Part shown: positions 1-9,825 of the stretch, in pieces
How positions within the stretch are numbered: position 1 is the stretch's first letter
Layout of the letters: every line of letters begins with the position of its first letter
Source: Isochrysis galbana
Taxonomy: Eukaryota; Haptophyta; Isochrysidales; Isochrysidaceae
Assembly (NCBI GenBank): GCA_018136815.1
Contig: CM030938.1
Coordinates: 1-64,000, forward strand
Length of the DNA stretch: 64,000 nt
Direction of reading: 5' to 3'
Notes under the pieces: model-generated
What the model was told of the DNA's origin: nothing
What the model saw: only the letters and a program-made list of their open reading frames with translations
The model's database searches: none
Position numbers and translations under genes: made by a program

Positions 1-45
<45 letters not shown>
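1..45. repeat. (CT)n microsatellite
   Basis: An uninterrupted CT dinucleotide run opens the window and may continue beyond its left edge. Confidence 0.95.
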
Positions 46-47
<2 letters not shown>

Positions 48-891
48 CTCGGGGGCCGAGGGCCGAGCCCCCCTCAACCCCCAAAATAAGCATCAAATAT
101 GCAAAATATGCAGAGATTTGTGCAAAATCACCGAAAAAGGGCCAAAATATGCAAAACATATCTTGCATATTTCTATCTGGGCCTATAGTCACCTTCAAGA
201 ATGTTTTTAAATTTATGACGCTGGACACCATTTATCCAACATTTTGATCGACCGGAGGAGGCAAATCACCGTCGCAACCCACAGACCTAGAACATTATTG
301 AAACCCATCGCTAAACGCTAACACGTGATGAGGCGCACGCACACGCTCGCAACTAGTCGTCATAACAGCATGCAATCAGGCATGCAACAAGCGGGATTAT
401 AATTGGCGCTGCGACTACGCTTGTTGCCGCCGCGGCCCGGTCGCTTGAGGTCTCCCCGAGGGTACCAATTTGGAAATCGCTCATGCGTGGCGGCGCACTC
501 TACTCTGCCACACGCCATACTAGTAGCGGCTAGTTTGCAAAGACTTTTTTGTAGAGCACTAGCGCGCCTAGCCACATACACCGGATAAGCCATGCACCAA
601 CTGCGCATACCCCCATCGCAGGGTAGGGGCTCCGTTGCCGTTGAGGGCTACGGTCCCTCAGCACTAGGAGTACGCACAGACAAGAAATCTCAAGCACACT
701 GGCACTGAGCTTATTGAGTCGGCGAATCATGGATAGTCGTGATTGTCACGGGGTCCGTAATAGGAACTTTCGCCAACGTGAGCAGGAAGTTACTTGAGCT
801 AACCTGCTTGCTCGATGCCTCGCCCGACTGACGGGGAGACCCCAAGCCTAGGATCGTGGATCCCCGTACTTGATGCGGGTCCCGCAGGTGC
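46..891. other. intergenic, no gene seen
   Basis: The first 300 bases are AT-richer than the rest. Only short, unconserved frames are present. This is the 3' flank of the amine oxidase gene on the minus strand. Confidence 0.5.
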
Positions 892-3300
892 CTACGCCGC
901 GTCGGCCGTCTTGAGGCAGTAGCAGCGTGAGTGGTCTGGCTGGGGCACGCTGGAGAAGAGGAGGCGACGGCTGTGATCATTGGATGACACGCACTGGCAG
1001 GTGTGGGTGGCAGAAAAGCACCTCCCTGCACCGGGGTTGCACATCTCGCCATCGCCATAGACATCACCCACCATATCCATGGCCTCTTGCCACTGAGCCA
1101 GGGCGATGGCATTGCTATCGTACTGGCCAGTCTCCGGATCCTTGGGGTACGGCACGAATGGCGTGTTGAGGCCAAGCAACTGGGTCAGCGCCGGCATGTT
1201 GTCCTCCACCATCTCCAGGGCACCCTCGGCCCAGCCATGGAGCAAATCGGAGCGGGACGCCTCAGAACTGCCATAGAACACGGGCTGATTCACACCCAGA
1301 GGCCGTTCTAACTGGTCGACGAAGTTGTTGATCTCGGCTCGGTCGCTCTTGAGGAAGCCCGGCGAAAGCTCGCCCGGGGGCCAACTCTTGAGACGTGCCC
1401 AGTCGGGATCCTTGAGGTCATTCAAGCCGGTAGCTTCACGGATCTGCTGCGTAGCCGTCTTGATCAGATGGTCCATGCCCTTCTCAGCACTCATTTGCTG
1501 CACACGATTTGCCGGGTACACCATTTGGCCATCACCGTAGACATCGTCGTAGCCGGCTGCGATGTCGTAGATCATGATCGTATTGAAGTCCCAGAACCAC
1601 ACCTGTCGGACGATCCATTCGCTCCCGCCATCGAGGATGAGTCGCTGGCAAGGAGACTGCAAGCATGAGCTCATGCCCAGCTTATGCTGCGGCGTGTCCT
1701 CGGCGTTGTCCCAGGTCATCAGGATCTTCATGGCACCACCGGGGATCAGGAACTCATCCATCCGCGCATCAAACGCACCGAGGCCCTGGATGGCAGCCAT
1801 GTCACGCGGGAGCATGGCGAGGTAAGCGGCCTTCGCCTTGACGACGGAGTTGTCTCCAAACGTGAGCTTGACACCGCTCGCAGCAGCCTGAGTCTCGCCA
1901 GCTAGATGGGTCTGCACAAGCTGATCAGTGTCGAGCGTAGAACCACCCTCATTGATGAGCTCCACTTTTTGGAGGATCTTGCCAAATAGCGGGCTGATAC
2001 CATAGCTCTTGCCTTTAAACTTCTCCGTGTAGCTTCCAGGGACACCGTCCCACATCGGCCCTTGCAAGAGAGACATGGCGAACCGCTGGAAGCCGTGCCT
2101 CAACAGGTAGAGCTTGGTTTGGGCCTCTAGGTTGACGACCTCGTCTGCGAGCCCAGTTATGGCTGCATACAGCGCCGTCTCGACAGGAAAGTCGTAGCCA
2201 GTGCAAGAGATGCCTGCTTGGGGGGCGGTCAGCTGTCCATCCTTCCGGAACTTGTCGCAAAGGGCGCACATGCCCTGAATGACCGAGCAATGGTTGTTGC
2301 ACAGGTCGGTGATTGCAACCTTCCAGGTAGCTCCCGTCGCTGGCCAGACCGTGCCCTGCTCATCCTTCACTTTCTTCGAATATGCCTCAGCGCCGACAAT
2401 CAGCTGCAAGCAGGTGTCATATGGCGAGCCGACGCCCTGCGCGATCGACGAGGTGTTGTAGGCGTACTCCCTATGAAGGCGCGGGTGAGCAGGGGAACGG
2501 CGGGAAGTTTGCGACAGAGCGCGGATCATGGCGATGCACGACGCGCATGTACATACATATTGGAGCGTTGAGAGTGAGCAGAGGCCCTGGGCTCACCCGA
2601 CTCCGTTCCTCGTGGTGTAGATCTCGGACTTGGTCTGGGCGGTCGAGCTGCGCATCCAGGGGCTCGCGTCTGAGTTTGTGGTGACGTAGCGAATCCCACC
2701 AACGTCCATCGGTACCAGCATCTTCTCGCAGCAGTTCTGACCCGCGGCGGTGCACTTGACAGCTGGGAGGCAGCTGGATGGCCCATACATCCTCGTCGCG
2801 TATTCGACAATCTTGTTGAAGAGTAGTGGGTACCTTGTCGGATCTATGCGCATGCCGCCGTACTCTGGCAGCGGGTACTGGAGGCTCTGGACGGCAGGCG
2901 AGCTGCCGAGACTCAGGGCGCCTGCGCCCCATGCACTCATCAGACGGCCACCAACGACATCCGACTTCTCGAACAACGCAATCTTCGGGGCCGGCTGGCC
3001 AGCCTTCTGGAAGAGCTGCAGGAGGCGATCCACGAGGTACGCGCCGCCCATGCCGGCGCCGACGATGGCAAGGTCATAGTCCATCACGCTGCTTGACTCA
3101 AGGCCCTTCTGCCATGCCGCAGGCATCGTCCCACCATCGCAGCGCGCGTTTGTCGGGTACACGATGGACTCGTTGCTTACGGCCACTTCTCGGCGCGGGT
3201 TCCAAAGGAAGCACTTGTCGATGCCCTGCGAGCTCCGGAGAGTGTCAGGGTCAGGTAGATCAGACGCAGAGAGAAGGCCTAACAGGAGGGCGGACAACAT
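892..3300 (-). CDS. secreted flavin-containing amine oxidase-like protein
   Basis: Two exons (3300-2597 and 2470-892) flank a 126-bp GT-AG intron (donor GTGAGC, acceptor TTCATAG); the joined frame encodes about 760 residues. The chosen start gives a hydrophobic signal peptide (MLSALLLGLL). A Rossmann FAD-binding motif follows at residues 75-90 (YDLAIVGAGMGGAYLVDRLL), then the GGR motif (DVVGGRLMSAWG) and an EYGGMRID segment, both typical of the flavin monoamine oxidase / L-amino-acid oxidase superfamily. That family oxidises amines or amino acids to an imine, releasing hydrogen peroxide. The protein is likely secreted or vesicular. The C-terminal half is less typical and ends in a Cys-rich tail (near YGDGEMCNPGAGRC). 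Substrate cannot be read; a prenylcysteine-oxidase-like role is possible. In-frame codons upstream of the chosen ATG look like a non-coding leader. Confidence 0.8.
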
Positions 3301-3931
3301 CGTTGCGATACGGATTGCACTCGAGGAGAGCAAGGAGGGGGGGGAGCTCTCCGTGCACGGCGATCGCCAAGGGCCAAGCGTGCTGATGGATTCGCGTGCA
3401 CCTTTGGGGACAGAAGCAGCAGCAGGCGGGCAGAGAAGTGGGCGGGCGGTCCCACAGCTCCCACTGCCAGATCGCAGAGGTAGAGAAGCCCTAGGGCGCG
3501 GGGATAGAATCTCCCAAGTCGCGAGTGGTGAACACAGCGGGCGAGCTCGTACGAGGCTCAGGCCTCCCGTTTCAGCGATACAACATGAAGACGAGCAGAC
3601 ACGAGCGGGTGCCCGACGAGACTGGCGGGCAGGCGGTCCCACGGCTGCCAGTTCCCAGGCGGGTAGAGAAATCTCCCAAAGCCAACTCGCAATATCTTGA
3701 GAATCGCCCGCGAGCCTCGCGCACGCAATCTTTCTCACGTCGGAGACGACGTCTCCACGTCGGCGAAGGAGTGAGTGAAAACGTCGTCGATGATCTCCTG
3801 ATTTAGGTTTCGTCACGTGAAAGATCTCGCGAGGCGACCGCAATCATCTTTGTTCTCTTGGCTGTTGCGTTGCACGCGCCCGTGCGCCCCCCGGCCCCAA
3901 GCCCACTCACTTAAGGTGGGGGTGGCGCCGA

Positions 3932-3999
3932 AGGGGGGGGGGGGGAGGGGGGAGGGGGGGGGGAGGAGGGGAGGGGGAGGGGGAGGGGGGGGGGGGGGG
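3932..3999 (+). repeat. G-rich purine tract
   Basis: Long G runs with occasional A. It could form quadruplex structures and lies between the amine oxidase promoter side and the transposase remnant. The proline-rich frame opposite it is a composition artefact. Confidence 0.9.
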
Positions 4000-4017
4000 C
4001 GTGAGTGAGCGCGAGCC

Positions 4018-6659
4018 ATGCCCACTTCTCGTCGCAGCCCCGCCTGCGGAGGACACCGTGGCGCGGGAGTGCTCGAGGAGGCGAGGACACCTGCTGCTGG
4101 CCCTCTTGGAGGACTGGTAGGAACAACGTCGTCTCCACGGCGATCGGCGTCCGTCGTCACACACGACGTGGGCAGCCAAACAGGGTGCCCACACGAAGCT
4201 GAAGCTCCACGAGACGATGAGCCTGGTCCGCGGCGGCGGCGGAGGTCTCGAGGCCAAGCAACTCCATTCCAACTGGAAGAGGGAGCAAGGCGGTCTAGAG
4301 TGCCACGTGCATCTCTGGAATTTGGGTCGCCGGGTGGGAGAGGCGCGATGAGGAGACGTGGGGCGAGTGTTCCCGCCAAACCAACATCACGTCTCCCAGG
4401 GGACAGTGATACTGTATCCTCATATGAGTCCGCCTCCTCACCTTCGCCGCCGCCACCACGTGGGAGGGGGCCGCGCAAAGAGCCCTCTAAGATTCTGCAG
4501 TATACGTTTCATGTGCGGGCCTGCGACTTAGCCTTGCAATTGAGCAAAAAGTTCAATTGCCCGCATTGTGGAGCAGCGCACTCTTTGGATGTTGGCGCCA
4601 ACTAAGTTTATACTTAGTTCGCCCATGGGGGGGCACGAGCCCCCCCCTCTCTCCACTCCTCCCCTGCCATGGGGGAGGAACCACCCATGCTCCTGGCACG
4701 CCTGATGGCTTGCCAGGAGCCCACTGCCCTGCTGACCCACTCTCTCCCTGGCAGGCTCGCCTGCCTCGCGCGTCCTGGCCTGTCGTGGCCAGCCCATCGC
4801 TCCAACCCCCCCTCCCCCCCTGTTCGACAGGCAGACAGGTGCAGAGTGGGGGCCCCTGAGGCTCAGGAGCGCCAGCGAGGGAGAGGCAGGGGAGGCCAGG
4901 GCCCAGCCCCAGCCTCCTCTGCCCCCTAAGCTGGCCTCCAGGAGCCTCCAGGGGTCGCCAGGGGCAGCTGCAGGCCTGCCGCAGGCGCGCCATCGCGCGT
5001 GCCTGCAGGAGAGGGGAGAGAGCGCGCGGAGAAGGGGGTGGGCGGAGCGTGAGCTCCGCTCACCGAAAAATCGGTAAGTCTCGCGCCTGTTTACAGGATA
5101 AGTCGAGACAGAGTCGGCCGCCAGCCCAGGTGGCGTAGGAGGAAGGGGGGAACGGATCACCGGGGGGGGGCGCGGGCCACCGGACCATATCTAAGCCCTT
5201 CACCCCTATCCCCCTAGTAGTGCACGGGGGGAGCCGCCTGATGGCGGGGGGGAAGGGCCGGGGGAGTGGGGGTGTAGATAAATAAACTTCTTAATAGTCT
5301 CACCGCACACGCGGCCGTGGACCCTCTACTTTCTACTCACGCAGCAAAACTTTCTACACCCCCACTCCCCCGGCCCTTCCCCCCCCGCCATCAGGCGACT
5401 CCCCCCGTGCACTACTAGGGGGATAGGGGAAAAGGGCTTAGATATGGTCCGGTGGCCCGCGCCCCCCCCCGGTGATCCGTTCTCTCCTTCCTCCTACGCC
5501 TACCGGGCTGGGGGCGTCCTCAGTCCCGACTTATCCTGTAAACAGGTGCGGGACTTACCTATTTTTCGGTGGGCGGAGCTCTCGCTCCGCCCACCCCCTT
5601 CTCCGCGCTCTCTCTCCTCTCTCCTGCGGCACGCGCGATGGCGTGCCTGCGACAGGCCAGCAGCTGCCTGCTGGCGACCCCTGGAGGCTCCTGGAGGCCA
5701 GCTCAGGGGCAGAGGAGGCTGGGGCTGGGCCCTGGTCTCCCCTGCCTCTCCCTCGCTGGCGCTCCTGAGCCTCAGGGGCCCCCAATCTGCACCTGTCTGC
5801 CTGTCGAACAGGGGGGGAGGGGGGGTTGGAGCGATGGGCTGGCCACGACAGGCCAGGACGAGCGAATCAGGCGAGCCTGTCCGTGGGAAAGTGGGTCAGC
5901 AGGGCAGTGGCCTCCTGGCAAGCCATCAGGCATGCCAGGAGGATGGGTGGTTCCTCCCCAACGGCAGGGGAGGAGTGGAGAGAGGGGGGGGCTCGTGCCC
6001 CCCCATGGGTCAACCAAGTATAAACTTAGTTGGGAGTGGGGGTGTAGAAAGTATGCTACGTGTAGGTAGTGGTTCCATTCGCCGCGAGTGCGGTAAGAAT
6101 ATTATGAAGTTTTTTTCTTTGGATGTTGGCGACAACCAGAAAGTTTACGGTGGCAGGGGGCTTTGTCTCGTCATGGAATGCACAGATTGCGGCATGGGAG
6201 TGCGCCTAAATCTCGGCCATCTCACTCGCTTGGAGGAGCCTGTTGCCGCCCTTGCGTCTCGCCCCGACTCTGATGATGACGGCGGCGACGGCGTCAGTAG
6301 CGCTGACGAGGAGCCTAGGCAGCGCCGCAGAGCCTCTCTCTCTAGAGAGGCTGTGTCAGCTGTGCTCGGAGCGCTCATGGGAGGACAGCAGTACGAGGGG
6401 TATGCGGCCTCGGCGAACATGACCGGGATGATGCCTATGAATGACACCACTTGGCTCCGGTACGTTCGCCGACTCGCTCCCCATATATCCAAGCTGTTGC
6501 GGAAGAGAGTATGGAGCTTGTCCGTTATGCCGTAGTGCGATACGGTGATGTGCACAATGGGGGCTCTGTAGTGGCCAGTGACCTAGTAGTAACAAATGAT
6601 TTCTTTTGGCGGGGAGGTGTCTAGGTTCTCGGGCGCGCTGGGCAGTCTCGCTCCAATTA
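4018..6659 (+). pseudogene. Mutator-like transposase remnant, split by an inserted foldback element
   Basis: The left part (to 4597) ends in a CPHCGAAHSLDVG segment. The same SLDVG codons recur at 6119 and run on through a second CxxC pair (MECTDCGMG), an acidic linker and a helical block (AVSAVLGALMGGQQYEGYAA, then MPMNDTTWLRY). This order (zinc ribbon, then a helical block with a conserved glycine, then a DDE start) resembles the Mutator-like transposase domain common in protists. A further stretch reading SDLVVTNDFFWRGG lies about 6540-6620 in another frame and probably holds the first catalytic Asp, so the gene is frameshifted there. It then stops at the TIR element at 6660. A 16-bp direct repeat (tctttggatgttggcg, 4582-4597 and 6116-6131) flanks the insertion. 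Family assignment is by motif pattern only. Confidence 0.5.
4598..6115. mobile_element. foldback (inverted-repeat) element
   Basis: Two arms of about 680 bp, roughly 4600-5280 and 5350-6030, are reverse complements around a spacer of about 70 bp. Each outer end holds the near-palindrome aactaagtttatacttagtt or its complement. The spacer is related, in reverse complement, to the 85 bp beyond the right arm (6031-6115), so the element looks like one unit plus a partial inverted second unit. It is bounded by a 16-bp direct repeat of transposase coding sequence. No transposase is encoded; the frames inside are composition artefacts. A related half-element sits at 30380-30800. Classification is open (MITE-like or foldback). 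Confidence 0.75.
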
Positions 6660-7816
6660 TAGCCCGGTCACTCACTAGACCAATCGCCGCCCCCGCCCGC
6701 GCGCATCGCGCCATAGTCGGCCGTGTGTGGCGCCGACGACCACGCCAACGTCACCGGGCCGAACGGGCCGAGTGCCCGACTTTCGACCGCGACCGGGCGC
6801 GCTGCCGGCGCCTTCTCGGCCATCCACTAAGACAGAATGACACAACAGGCATTACTTGCAAAGATGCCGCCCTAGCAGCCACGCCAACGCCAATCGCCGC
6901 CGCCGGCCGCACACATCGCGTCGAAGTTGGCCCTGCGCAACATCGACAACAAGACCAAGGGGGCCGAATGGGCCAGAGTGCCCAACTTTCGCACGCGACT
7001 GCGCTTGCCGCTGGCGCTCTCTTGCCCCTCAGCTTGCTTAGGGCGATCTAAATCTCATCACATGAAATGGTTCCGCCCCAGGAGCCAAATCCATGTACCT
7101 AGCGGCCACGGCGCACGCCTTTGCGGTGAAGGCGGAGGTGAGAGGTGAACACGCCACACACTAGCTCTCAAAATTTCGGATCAACGGTGGGCGCGAACGC
7201 GTGGGGCCGGGCCAGGAGGCTTTGAGGGTTACAAGCAGGCCCTGAACGGGCCGGTCGCGACCAGCCCGTCGCGCCGCACGGCCACATGAGGAGCTGCACC
7301 CCCAGGCGTCCAAGCGAGCGCTTCTCGACGTCAATCGGGCCGTGGCCCTGGGCGTCGGGCCGGATCGAATCGAGGCATTCCTGCGGTGCGAGGGGCCAGG
7401 ACGGGTTAGTACGAGTGTGTGCGACCCTCAAGAACCAGCGTGCGACCTACTAGTCACCCCCCACCCTGCTCGCGAGAGCTCTGGGCTCTGCATGGCCACC
7501 TCCTCCAGGCCATTCTTCGGCCGATCGCGGGCGATCGGACGTCGCGGAAGCTCCGCGTTTCTAATAGTGATGCGCCCCACATTCACCACTCTGATTCCCT
7601 CCCGTGAGCGCCCGCCCCAATCTCCCAAAATAGCCAGCCACGCGCGGGGGAAGGGAGGGGAGTCCCTCACCGACGCCATTGCCCTTCGTGGGGCGGGAGG
7701 GGGTCGTTCGGAGTGGGGAGGGAGTTGGCGGGGCAGGTAGGGGGGGACCCTAAGGAATCCTTGGACACCCAGGGGAGGTGGGAAATAGTGGTTAAAATGA
7801 GTGAGTGACCGGGCTA
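6660..7816 (-). mobile_element. 1157-bp non-autonomous TIR DNA transposon
   Basis: Termini are exact 17-bp inverted repeats, TAGCCCGGTCACTCACT at 6660-6676 and its complement at 7800-7816. The target duplication CCAATTA occupies 6653-6659 and 7817-7823. The interior is the reverse complement of parts of the larger element at 23464-27752: one diverged copy of the 204-bp repeat near 6690-6850, then the block matching about 23481-24400. No transposase gene is visible. It has inserted into or next to the Mutator-like remnant. A 7-bp duplication does not settle the superfamily. Confidence 0.85.
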
Positions 7817-7984
7817 CCAATTATTGGAGTGCCTAGGTACGAAAGCTCCGCTTCATACCACATGCCTTTGATTTTCGCGTAGTAGTCTCCATCTTGCGTT
7901 ATGTGCATTTCGGGGGGCGGTTCTTCCGGGCGGTTTTATTCGTCGGCCTCCCGCCTAGCAGGCGTGTTACTTCTCTCGGTCGTG

Positions 7985-8430
7985 TGACGAATTGGAGTGG
8001 CCCATAGGGCCTGAGGGCAATGAGGAAGGGGCAAAGCCGGCGGCAGGCGCGGCGAGGGAGGCCACTTCAGAGGTGCTGACGGGCTGAAGCCCGTCAGCAG
8101 AGGAAGGCGGGCAGGCGGGCTTGAGCGAGGGCGAGGACGGCGGCGAAAGCGACATGGAACGAGCGGCGAAAGGCGAGGGTGAGTGAGAGGAGGGCTGTGG
8201 TGGCAGGGGCTGGCGAGGCGAGGAGGGATTGTAGGGTCTGAGTGTTACGAGAGCGAGAGCGACGAGAGCGAGAGCGACGACGGATGACGACTGGCGACAG
8301 GCCGACGGACAAAGACACCCAGGAAAACACCCCGACTCTCGCCCCACGACTTTCTCACATTACTCGACTGAAATCAAACCCAAACACTCCGATCAGACAA
8401 CGACGGACGACGATCAAAGGGCGATCTGTC
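7985..8430. repeat. 446-bp direct repeat, copy A
   Basis: Nearly identical to 17218-17663 (I see one difference, in cacattactcg against cacataactcg). In copy B it overlaps the start of the gag frame. It is either the LTR pair of the Ty3/gypsy element or a duplicated piece of its 5' internal region. The match is cut by the N run in copy B, so its real length is unknown. Confidence 0.85.
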
Positions 8431-9118
8431 GACGATCTTGTCTGGAACGGGAATCGCACCATAACGGAAACGAGGGGCAATCTTGCTACGCAGGATTCCA
8501 AGAGACCTACCAAATAAGACGAAAGGAGTGCGATGTGCCTAAGGGGGAGATGCGAAGAGGTCGCAAATTAAACCTGATTGCCCCCAGAAGCAGATAAAGA
8601 ACCGCAGGGGAGATAGCAAATTAAACCTATCTGCGAGGCGCCTGGGAGGAAGAGAGGTGGGGAAACTTCCCTTCTCTTTCGAGAGAAAGAGAGAGAGCGC
8701 TCCACAACCCCCGATCCCATGCATCCAAGCGAAGCTTTTGACCGAGAACGCGAGAAAGCAGAGAATTATAACGATAGATACCGAACGACGAAGAGAAGAG
8801 CGAAGCCTAACGAGTGTCGATTCGCGAATGCGACACCCCCCTGCTAGGATCGAGCGTCCCGCGAGGGAAAGAAGAGAACCTAACGGATGGCGGAGAGCTC
8901 CAAACAAGCCACGAGAAAGGCAGAAGAGCAATCCTGAACGAGACCGAACGAGCCCAGAGCGAATGAACGAATAAATTCGAAGAGCGAATGAAACATTTAA
9001 TCCGAAGAGCGAATGAAACAATAAATCCGAATGGATAGAGAGCCACGCGCCCAACGCCGAACCAAGACGGAAGACGTGATGAGCGACGCACCGAGAAGTT
9101 ACGAACAATCGAGGACCG

Positions 9119-9300
9119 ATGAGAACGCAGAACGACGAGAATCGAGAATCGAGAGTCGAGAGCGAGAAACGAAGAACGCGGAACGACGAGAATCGAGAAT
9201 CGAGATCGAGAGCGAGAAACGAAGAACGATAAGAACGCGGAACGATGAGAATCGAGAATCGAGAATCGAAGAACGAACGACGAACGACGAACGACGAACT
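9119..9300. repeat. GA-rich degenerate simple repeat
   Basis: Repeated gagaatcgagaatcgag-like words with variations, followed by gaacgacgaacgacgaac. It lies between pol and the lower direct repeat of the Ty3/gypsy element, possibly inside its LTR. Confidence 0.7.
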
Positions 9301-9675
9301 ATAAGAATAGTGCGCGGCGATCGAAGAGACAAGGGGTACCACACCCGTCCGGACGATGAGGTGTAGAATCGGCGGCCGGCGCGGCAGACCGCAGGACTCA
9401 ACGCTGCAACCCATCCCCTTCTCTCTTTTACGAGAGTTTTACCTGGATGTTTGGGCGGTGTGGCGGCACCCAAGTTACAACGCGGCGTCTCCTGTTCTTC
9501 GATATATGAGTAGTCGAACAGCCAACGGCGAAAGGCGGCGAGATATCACGACGGGCTCGGCACGTCACGCGCGAGCTAGACGACGAGGTACGGAGGTCTC
9601 CTGACAGAGCGCAGCGAAAGGGGAGGGAGATCCATCCTCCGTGGTCGCAAGGGGGGCGAGCCATACCTCACTTCC

Positions 9676-9736
9676 CGCGGGGGGAACTATTCGGCGGCCG
9701 CGGGGGGAAAATTCGGCGACCGCGGGGGGAACTGGA
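9676..9736. repeat. short GC-rich tandem repeat, about 22 bp x 3
   Basis: Three imperfect copies of a unit with the core ccgcggggggaa, spaced about 20-24 bp apart. They sit just downstream of pol on the element's sense strand. Confidence 0.7.
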
Positions 9737-9807
9737 AAAGAATTCCCGTACGTTCCCGTACCGCGATCAAACGTAAACGACGGCGTTGAGAGATATCTGA
9801 AGGGGCG

Positions 9808-9825
9808 TGACAGTCGCGACTGTCA
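9808..9825. repeat. perfect 18-bp palindrome at the pol end
   Basis: tgacagtcgcgactgtca is its own reverse complement and covers the end of the pol frame. Read on the minus strand its second half begins TGTCACGCCCC, a form common for Ty3/gypsy LTR starts. Confidence 0.8.

Noticed and set aside
3813-4478. Proline/arginine-rich minus-strand frame over the G-tract
   Set aside because: Composition artefact of the poly-G run.
4528-6069. Several 100-200 codon frames within the foldback arms
   Set aside because: Mirrored on both arms and strands; no recognisable domain except the transposase pieces outside the element.
8444-8475. tRNA gene suggested by a GGTGCGATTCC B-box-like word on minus
   Set aside because: No matching A box, anticodon arm or acceptor pairing could be built; kept only as a possible primer-binding site.
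8539-9414. 291-codon minus-strand frame between pol and the lower direct repeat
   Set aside because: Ser/Phe/Arg-rich, produced by the GA-rich simple repeat, no domain.
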